A DNA stretch of 11,724 nucleotides from Deltaproteobacteria bacterium RBG_13_61_14 (GTDB lineage: Bacteria; RBG-13-61-14). Position numbers and translations under genes: made by a program. Below are positions 7,670 through 11,724 of the stretch, piece after piece. The notes under the pieces are model-generated. The model saw nothing but the letters and a program-made list of their open reading frames with translations. It searched no databases and had not been told where the DNA came from. The stretch covers positions 21,431-33,154 of the forward strand of contig MGQK01000113.1 in assembly GCA_001797815.1 (NCBI GenBank). The letters run 5' to 3'. Numbering within the stretch: the first letter of the stretch is position 1; the number at the start of each line of letters is the position of its first letter.

Positions 7670-8551
7670 CTAGCCACTCCGTTTCTCCTGGGGCGCGATG
7701 CCCCGAAGCTGGGTTTGGGCCCATTCCCGGGCTTCCTTTTTCAACTCCATGATCGGCTCGCCGAACAGGGCGAAGCAGAGCCAGCGGAAGCCGAACTTCA
7801 TGAGTTCGAGGTCATCGTCCCGGAGCTTGGCTTCCAGGCCGGGTTCGATCTGGAAGCGTTTGAGGAAGCTGCTTTCAAACACAAACTGACGAAACTTGTC
7901 GAGGTTGTAGCAGGCCTGGTAAAACATCTCCATCTGGCCGGGGTCCAGGTTCTGGCCCTTAAGCAGCCGGGGATGGAGGCTGATTTCCTTGAACAGCTCG
8001 CCCAGGGCGTTGTATTGGTCAATGCCCTGCTCGGAAAGCCACTGGCGGATGGTCACCGAGCGCTGGGCTCGGTTTCGACCCGAGCTCACCGTCGAGGGTT
8101 CGTGACCGGCGCAGGGCTCTTCTTTCATCAAGAAGAAAAATTCTTGCTCGTTCGGCACCCGCTCCCCTGACTTCGCCGGCGAGGCCAGGCCCAACGGATA
8201 CATCCGGCAGGCCCAGGGCCGGTCGGGATAGACCGAGCAGCCCTGCGCACCGACAAAGGGGCAGGACTTTTTTTCGTTTTCGAGAAGGCGCAGGATCACC
8301 ACCGGCACGCGCGATTCCTGGTCAAAGGGGATCAAGGTGTAGCGGGTGAGGAATTCTTCGGACGAGATCCCCAGCCCCCGCTTGAGGCGGAGGACATCAT
8401 AGGGGGTGAGGGCAATGGTGACGTCGGCGCAGCAGACCGTGAAGCAGGAAACGCCGGGCCCGCAGGCAAAAGCGAAGGAATCGTCCCGTCCCAGGCGCGG
8501 ATATTCCTGGAGGATGGTTTCTTTCAACCGCTGTTGGTCGGAAAAATTCAT
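7670..8551 (-). CDS. YkgJ-family cysteine-cluster protein
   Basis: A 293-residue soluble protein with no signal peptide. Cysteines are grouped as expected for the YkgJ (CxxxxCxxxCC-like) family: C30, C36, C40, C41 in FACGPGVSCFTVCC, then C97, C105, C115 in SCPFVGAQGCSVYPDRPWAC, and C147. These probably bind a metal, zinc or an iron-sulfur cluster; which one has not been settled for the family as far as I know. The C-terminal half (about 170-280) has no motif I recognise. The ATG at 8551 lies 6 bp after the stop of the zinc-ribbon gene and has only a weak GAGTGAG site, so translation probably depends on ribosomes arriving from upstream. The place between aprA and qmoA suggests a helper role for the Apr or Qmo proteins, such as cluster assembly or protein contact; this is inference. 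Residues about 151-168 look like an inserted loop and overlie a small inverted repeat. Confidence 0.82.
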   Translation of the reverse strand: MNFSDQQRLKETILQEYPRLGRDDSFAFACGPGVSCFTVCCADVTIALTPYDVLRLKRGLGISSEEFLTRYTLIPFDQESRVPVVILRLLENEKKSCPFVGAQGCSVYPDRPWACRMYPLGLASPAKSGERVPNEQEFFFLMKEEPCAGHEPSTVSSGRNRAQRSVTIRQWLSEQGIDQYNALGELFKEISLHPRLLKGQNLDPGQMEMFYQACYNLDKFRQFVFESSFLKRFQIEPGLEAKLRDDDLELMKFGFRWLCFALFGEPIMELKKEAREWAQTQLRGIAPQEKRSG

Positions 8552-8557
8552 GGTTGC

Positions 8558-8839
8558 TCACTCTTTCCGGTCGTGGTCCGGAACAATCCGGTCCTTGAGC
8601 GCGCCCGGCGACCAGACCGGGAGCGGCCCGGACCTTCCGGTCTTCGGGTCGAGGCGGTGGCGATAGGACACGCGGACCTGGTATTGGCTCTGCATCCATT
8701 CCCAGCCGCGCACGTAATACGGACACTCGTCGTTAAAACACACATACAGAAATTCGCTTTCCCAAGAAAGTTCGGGGGAACTTTGCCACTGGGACATGGT
8801 CTGACCGCAGTGCGGGCATGTTGGAGAGCTGTCGGACAA
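8558..8839 (-). CDS. Small zinc-ribbon protein (ogr/Delta-like zinc finger type)
   Basis: A 93-residue protein with one four-cysteine zinc ribbon: C8 and C11 (CPHC), then C34 and C39 (CFNDEC). The aromatic segment PYYVRGWEWM follows, then SYRHRLDP and GPLPVWSPGALKD near the end. The whole resembles the ogr/Delta-like zinc finger proteins found beside apr and qmo genes in sulfate reducers, as I recall them. The start is taken as TTG at 8839: it keeps the first cysteine pair and has AAGGA 9 bases upstream. The frame is also open up to an ATG at 8953, but that start lies inside aprA and would translate the hairpin at 8864-8898. An ATG at codon 15 would lose two metal ligands. The role is unknown; metal delivery, protein contact with AprBA, or RNA binding are all possible. 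Confidence 0.8.
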   Translation of the reverse strand: MSDSSPTCPHCGQTMSQWQSSPELSWESEFLYVCFNDECPYYVRGWEWMQSQYQVRVSYRHRLDPKTGRSGPLPVWSPGALKDRIVPDHDRKE

Positions 8840-8848
8840 AACTACCAA

Positions 8849-8853
8849 TCCTT
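8849..8853 (-). promoter_or_regulatory. Ribosome binding site for the zinc-ribbon gene (supports the TTG start)
   Basis: On the minus strand an A-rich run ends in AAGGA, 9 bases before the TTG at 8839. The other TTG in the same frame, at 8848, touches this site and is too close to be served by it. This spacing is the main reason for choosing the 8839 start. The site lies just after the aprA hairpin. Confidence 0.5.
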
Positions 8854-8863
8854 TTTTGAGAGG

Positions 8864-8898
8864 GGATTCCTCCCGGCGCCCGGCGCCGGGAGGAATCC
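8864..8898 (-). repeat. 17-bp perfect inverted repeat (strong RNA hairpin) just after aprA
   Basis: GGATTCCTCCCGGCGCC (8864-8880) and its exact reverse complement (8882-8898) flank a single C. The hairpin starts 15 bp past the aprA stop codon and ends 25 bp before the zinc-ribbon start. The stem is long and GC-rich and must form in the transcript. The minus-strand sequence after it is CCTCTCAAAAAAGG, with no U-tract, so it is not a standard intrinsic terminator. It could block 3' exonucleases and leave aprBA message more abundant than the qmo message, or cause partial attenuation. The roles are inference; the inverted repeat is seen directly. Confidence 0.8.
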
Positions 8899-8913
8899 GC
8901 CTGATTTCGCCGG

Positions 8914-10809
8914 TTACACGATCGAGACCACCGGACGTTTCAGCATTTCCCACTTATCGGCCTTGGGGTCGTACTTGCAGTTGGCAAAGGCAAGCCACTC
9001 CTGCTTCATCTCCGGGAAGTCGGCCCGCCGGTAATAGCCCGGCCACCGGGTCTCTTCGCGGAAGAGGATGGTGCGGACGTGCGCCTCCGCCTGCCACATG
9101 CGTTGCACGTTCTCCCAGCACCGCATCAGCTCGTGCAGGTCTTCGGCCGCCAACTTGGTCGAGTCTTCCTTGAGATAGGCGAGCAGTTCCAGCGCCCGCT
9201 CCAGGCCGACCTTGTTGGTGCAGAACTGGGCCGAGACGCCGCCGGCGTATTCGTCCATGATCTTCTGCAGCCGGAACATGAACATCTTGGGCTTGATGAA
9301 TTCGGGGTTGATGTTGGGGTCGCTGGACTTGCCCTTGTTTTCCTGGAACGTGTCCAGCGGTTTGGTGATCTCGGACTGCAGTTTCTGCGCCTCGGCGTTA
9401 TCCACCTTGGGCTGGGTGTTGTTCTCGACGATGAAGCGGATCGCTTCCTTGGCCGCGATCCGGCCCTCGGCATGGGAGCCGGACGAGAACTTGTGGCTGG
9501 AAGCGCCCGTGGCGTCGCCGGCGCAGAACAGGCCCTTGACCGTGGACATGTGGCCGTAGCCCCAGAAGTAGCCGGCCTTCTTGGTCGCCTCGGTCTGCAG
9601 GTCTTCCGGCCCGCTCACCCAGGCGCCGGAAGCGCCGGAGTGCGAGCCGATGAAGTAAGGCTCGGACGCGGCGATCTCGGAGGACTTGACTTCCGGCTCC
9701 ACGTTGGTGCTGGCCCAGAGGATGGCCTGGGAAATGGTCATGTCCAGGAAGTCTTCCCACGCCTCGGATTCCAACTCCTTGAGTTTTTTCTTTCTCTCTT
9801 TCTCGTCCACGACGGCCGAGGCAATCTTCTGGATCGCTTCCTCGGTCCGCATGTAGATGGGCCCCTTGCCGGCCATCAGATCGAGCATACCCAGCCAGTT
9901 GCGGAGGTTAGCCGGCACCGGCTTCACCTTGCCGTAGGGCCCCCATTTTTCCAGCTCGCCCTTGTTGGTCTGCATGTAGTCCTCGCCCATGGCATTGGTG
10001 GCGCGGGACTTGAAGAGCAGGAACCATGCGCCCACCGGGCCATAGCCGTCCTTGAACCTCACCGGGATGAAGCGCACTTCCTGGCAGGTCATCTCCGCGC
10101 CCGCCCGGATGGTGAAATAAGCGCTCGAGCCCGAGTTCCAGGGCGGATACCAGGCGCGGCCAAGGCCTTCCCCGGTCGAGCGCGGCTTGAACACGTGGAC
10201 CGCGCCGCCCATGGCCGCGAGCACCGCCTTGGCCTTGAACACGTAGAACTTCTCTTCCCGCACGCTGAAGCCGACGGCGCCGGCAACGCGATCGCCGTCG
10301 AGCAGCGGAGCGACCACAAAGACGCGCTCGAAAATCTGACCCTTGTCGCCCAGGCTGGACATGTGGTTCTTGGCCGCCTCGGCCACCACCACCTTGTAGG
10401 ACTCGCCGTTGATCATAAGCTGCCAGCGGCCTTCGTGCACATACTTGCCGGCCTCGTCTTTCCAGATGGGCAGGCCCCATTTCTCAAAAAGGTGCACGGT
10501 GGAATCCACGTGCCGGGCGATGTTGGCCACCAGGTCCTCCCGGGTGATGCCCATGAGGTCGTTGCGCACGTAGTTGATGTAATCCTTGAGCGTGTTCTCG
10601 CCGTCCTTCAGCCCCACATACTGGTTGATGGCGGAAAGACCCATAGCCACGGCGCCGGAGCGGTCCATGGCCGCCTTGTCCACCACCACCACCTTGAGGC
10701 CGTGCTTCTTGGCCCAATAGGCCGCTTCCACCGCGGCCCCGCACGCGGCCATGCCCCCGCCCAGGATGAGCAGGTCGGTTGTTACTTCAACAGTTTGAAA
10801 GTTCGCCAT
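8914..10809 (-). CDS. aprA: Adenylylsulfate (APS) reductase alpha subunit AprA
   Basis: A 631-residue FAD protein of the fumarate reductase superfamily, cytoplasmic, catalytic subunit of dissimilatory APS reductase. It interconverts APS and AMP plus sulfite. The dinucleotide-binding motif LGGGMAACGAAVEAA is at 16-30, followed by VDKAAMDRSGAVAMG at 43-57. The active-site segments are plain: RFIPVRFKDGYGPVGAWF at 246-263 (Arg251 probably the substrate-binding arginine) and IGSHSGASGAWVSGP at 387-401 (His390 probably the conserved active-site histidine). CAGDATGASSHKFSSGSHAE at 429-448 is the FAD-contacting strand. The end, with WPGYYRRADFP, is typical of AprA. The ATG at 10809 has a perfect TAAGGAGG site. 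It lies 55 bp after aprB and forms the AprBA heterodimer with it. The gene looks intact and its residues support a working enzyme, but not the direction of the reaction. Confidence 0.98.
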   Translation of the reverse strand: MANFQTVEVTTDLLILGGGMAACGAAVEAAYWAKKHGLKVVVVDKAAMDRSGAVAMGLSAINQYVGLKDGENTLKDYINYVRNDLMGITREDLVANIARHVDSTVHLFEKWGLPIWKDEAGKYVHEGRWQLMINGESYKVVVAEAAKNHMSSLGDKGQIFERVFVVAPLLDGDRVAGAVGFSVREEKFYVFKAKAVLAAMGGAVHVFKPRSTGEGLGRAWYPPWNSGSSAYFTIRAGAEMTCQEVRFIPVRFKDGYGPVGAWFLLFKSRATNAMGEDYMQTNKGELEKWGPYGKVKPVPANLRNWLGMLDLMAGKGPIYMRTEEAIQKIASAVVDEKERKKKLKELESEAWEDFLDMTISQAILWASTNVEPEVKSSEIAASEPYFIGSHSGASGAWVSGPEDLQTEATKKAGYFWGYGHMSTVKGLFCAGDATGASSHKFSSGSHAEGRIAAKEAIRFIVENNTQPKVDNAEAQKLQSEITKPLDTFQENKGKSSDPNINPEFIKPKMFMFRLQKIMDEYAGGVSAQFCTNKVGLERALELLAYLKEDSTKLAAEDLHELMRCWENVQRMWQAEAHVRTILFREETRWPGYYRRADFPEMKQEWLAFANCKYDPKADKWEMLKRPVVSIV

Positions 10810-10833
10810 GATCTTCCTCCTTAGATCTGCGGG

Positions 10834-10854
10834 GAACAGGTTTGAAACCTGTTC
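10834..10854. repeat. Palindrome in the aprB-aprA spacer (GGTTT-n-AAACC core)
   Basis: GAACAGGTTT (10834-10843) and AAACCTGTTC (10845-10854) form a perfect 10-bp inverted repeat around one G, within the 55-bp gap between aprB and aprA. It ends just upstream of the aprA ribosome binding site. It shares the core GGTTT-n-AAACC with the qmoA-qmoB palindrome, which suggests two members of one small palindromic repeat family. It could also modulate aprA translation or mRNA stability. There is no U-tract on the minus strand. Confidence 0.65.
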
Positions 10855-10864
10855 TCCTCAGCGA

Positions 10865-11302
10865 TTACAGCTTGGCCACGCCCGACATCCCCAAGGAGTC
10901 CGGCTCGGTGAAGAGCAGCGGGCTCTTGAGGTCATCGGTCCCGGTCTTCCAGCCGCCATCGGGAACGGCCTTGCCCTCTTCCGTGGTCCGGATCGGGAAC
11001 TTGAACCGCTTGAGCTGGCCGTTGCGGAATTTGACCGTCCACATGATCGAGTCCGAGCTCCGCAAGGGCACCACGTTGGCGCCCAGAGGCACGAAGTCCG
11101 CATAGCCCCGGACTTCCACGGCCTGGGTGGGGCAAATCTTGACACAGTTGTAGCATTCCCAGCACATCTCCGGCTCCCGGTTGAACGCCTTCATGATTTC
11201 CTTGTTCAGGACCATGAGGTCGTTGGGGCAGATGTGCTGGCAGGCGGTCTTATCGAGCGCCTTACACCCGTCGCACTTCTCCGGAATCACAAAGCTTGGC
11301 AT
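10865..11302 (-). CDS. aprB: Adenylylsulfate (APS) reductase beta subunit AprB
   Basis: A 145-residue iron-sulfur protein that passes electrons between the donor (probably Qmo) and the FAD of AprA. Two [4Fe-4S] motifs are clear: C10, C13, C21, C25, where the longer gap between the second and third cysteine (KALDKTA) is a mark of AprB, and C47, C50, C53, C57 followed by proline. The region after residue 60 (RGYADFVPLGANVVPLRSSD) and the tail ending GMSGVAKL form the AprB-specific part that wraps AprA. The ATG at 11302 has an AGGAGG site. It is the first gene after sat, with a 127-bp spacer, and is followed by aprA in the usual aprBA order. Length is normal for the family. Confidence 0.97.
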   Translation of the reverse strand: MPSFVIPEKCDGCKALDKTACQHICPNDLMVLNKEIMKAFNREPEMCWECYNCVKICPTQAVEVRGYADFVPLGANVVPLRSSDSIMWTVKFRNGQLKRFKFPIRTTEEGKAVPDGGWKTGTDDLKSPLLFTEPDSLGMSGVAKL

Positions 11303-11335
11303 GAATAAATCCTCCTGTCTCCATCGTCAATTTCG

Positions 11336-11351
11336 GGGCTGAATCCAGCCC
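11336..11351. repeat. Small inverted repeat in the sat-aprB spacer
   Basis: GGGCTG (11336-11341) and CAGCCC (11346-11351) can pair around the loop AATC. It lies in the middle of the 127-bp spacer between sat and aprB. It is short and has no U-tract on the minus strand, so it is weak evidence for any signal. The rest of the spacer is purine-rich on the transcribed RNA strand and shows no convincing promoter. Confidence 0.35.
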
Positions 11352-11429
11352 GCTACCTAACCCTCCATTCCCTTTGAGCCTATTCCCGACTTTTCCTTTT
11401 GCTGCCCCCCTCTCTATTCTTGATTTCCT

Positions 11430-11724
11430 TTACTTCTTCTCCACATCCCCGGTGGCGAACTGGTGGAGTTTGATTTCCACTTTCTTTTCCAGATTGGCGT
11501 AATAGTCCTTGAGCACTTCCAGCACCTCGGGCCGGCTGAAGTCGGCCGGGACTTCCGCCCCCTCCGAGAGCATCTTGCGGAGCAGGGTGCCGCTCAAGAG
11601 CAGCCGGTCTTCCTTGCCGTGCGGGCAGGTGCGGTTGCTGGCCATGCCCCGGCACTTCGAGCAGAAGAAGGTCCAGTCAATGTTGAGCGGCTTCAGCTCG
11701 AGCGAGCCTTTGGGGATCTCGTTA
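11430..11724 (-). CDS. sat: Sulfate adenylyltransferase (ATP sulfurylase) Sat, C-terminal part, cut by window edge
   Basis: The last 97 residues of a gene that enters from the right edge in an open frame; the start is outside the window. The segment has [17 protein letters not shown], where the CxxC pair and the later cysteine and histidine are the zinc-binding site typical of bacterial and archaeal Sat. It is followed by [15 protein letters not shown] and [14 protein letters not shown], both hallmarks of the C-terminal domain, and the end [14 protein letters not shown]. Sat makes APS and pyrophosphate from sulfate and ATP in the cytoplasm, or runs in reverse in sulfur oxidisers. An internal ATG at 11645 lies within this conserved part and is not the start. 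It is the first gene in view of the sat-aprBA-qmoABC block. Confidence 0.95.
   Translation of the reverse strand, partial: NEIPKGSLELKPLNIDWTFFCSKCRGMASNRTCPHGKEDRLLLSGTLLRKMLSEGAEVPADFSRPEVLEVLKDYYANLEKKVEIKLHQFATGDVEKK

Noticed and set aside
8864-8898. Intrinsic (Rho-independent) terminator after aprA
   Set aside because: The stem is strong but the bases after it on the transcribed strand are CCTCTCAAAAAAGG, without a run of U; plus-strand use has no U-run either.
8840-8953. Longer zinc-ribbon protein starting at the ATG at 8953
   Set aside because: It would start inside aprA and translate both arms of the hairpin; the extra residues look unlike the conserved part, and a TTG with a well-spaced AAGGA is present at 8839.
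9079-10824. A 581-residue open frame on the plus strand
   Set aside because: It is the antisense of aprA, which is a certain gene; its composition is that of a shadow frame.
11303-11330. Promoter for aprB from a TTGACG on the minus strand in the sat-aprB spacer
   Set aside because: The matching -10 position would fall at the aprB start codon and is a poor match, so it cannot drive aprB.
11380-11655. A 91-residue minus-strand frame over the sat end
   Set aside because: It overlaps the unmistakable Sat C-terminal domain in another frame and its residues are low in complexity.

Overview
The window is one dense block of genes, all on the minus strand, so transcription runs from right to left. 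It is GC-rich (by eye around 60%, not counted). It carries the APS arm of dissimilatory sulfur metabolism. In transcription order it holds: the 3' end of sat (ATP sulfurylase), aprB and aprA (APS reductase), a small zinc-ribbon gene, a YkgJ-type cysteine-cluster gene, qmoA, qmoB and qmoC (the quinone-interacting membrane oxidoreductase), a large gene related to PEP synthase / pyruvate phosphate dikinase, and the 5' end of a NarI/DsrM/TmcC-like membrane cytochrome b gene that leaves the window at the left edge.

Organism: sat-aprBA-qmoABC with a membrane QmoC is typical of Gram-negative sulfate reducers. The ogr/Delta-type zinc ribbon and YkgJ gene between aprA and qmoA, and the PEP-synthase-like and NarI-like genes after qmoC, make a member of the Desulfobacterota (former Deltaproteobacteria) most likely. 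The genus cannot be given. The window alone does not fix the direction of the pathway, because green sulfur bacteria use a similar sat-apr-qmo set for sulfite oxidation; dsr or sox genes are not in view.

How the genes fit together, in the reducing direction: Sat activates sulfate with ATP to APS and pyrophosphate. AprBA reduces APS with two electrons to AMP and sulfite. QmoABC takes electrons from the quinol pool through the haem b/FeS subunit QmoC and passes them through the HdrA-like flavoproteins QmoA and QmoB, the likely donors to AprB. The zinc-ribbon and YkgJ proteins sit between the reductase and its electron donor and are candidate accessory factors. The PEP-synthase-like protein keeps the nucleotide-binding and phosphohistidine parts but has an unrelated C-terminal region in place of the PEP/pyruvate barrel. 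It is the least understood gene here, and it lies in a pathway whose by-products are AMP and pyrophosphate.

Spacers are short: 127 bp between sat and aprB, 55 bp between aprB and aprA, 74 bp between aprA and the zinc-ribbon gene, 6, 42, 24 and 13 bp at the next junctions, then 30 and 51 bp. No stretch over 300 bp lacks a gene. Four spacers hold inverted repeats; the strongest is a 17-bp perfect hairpin just after aprA. No tRNA, rRNA, CRISPR, insertion sequence or clear promoter was seen. The operon promoter is probably upstream of sat, outside the window.
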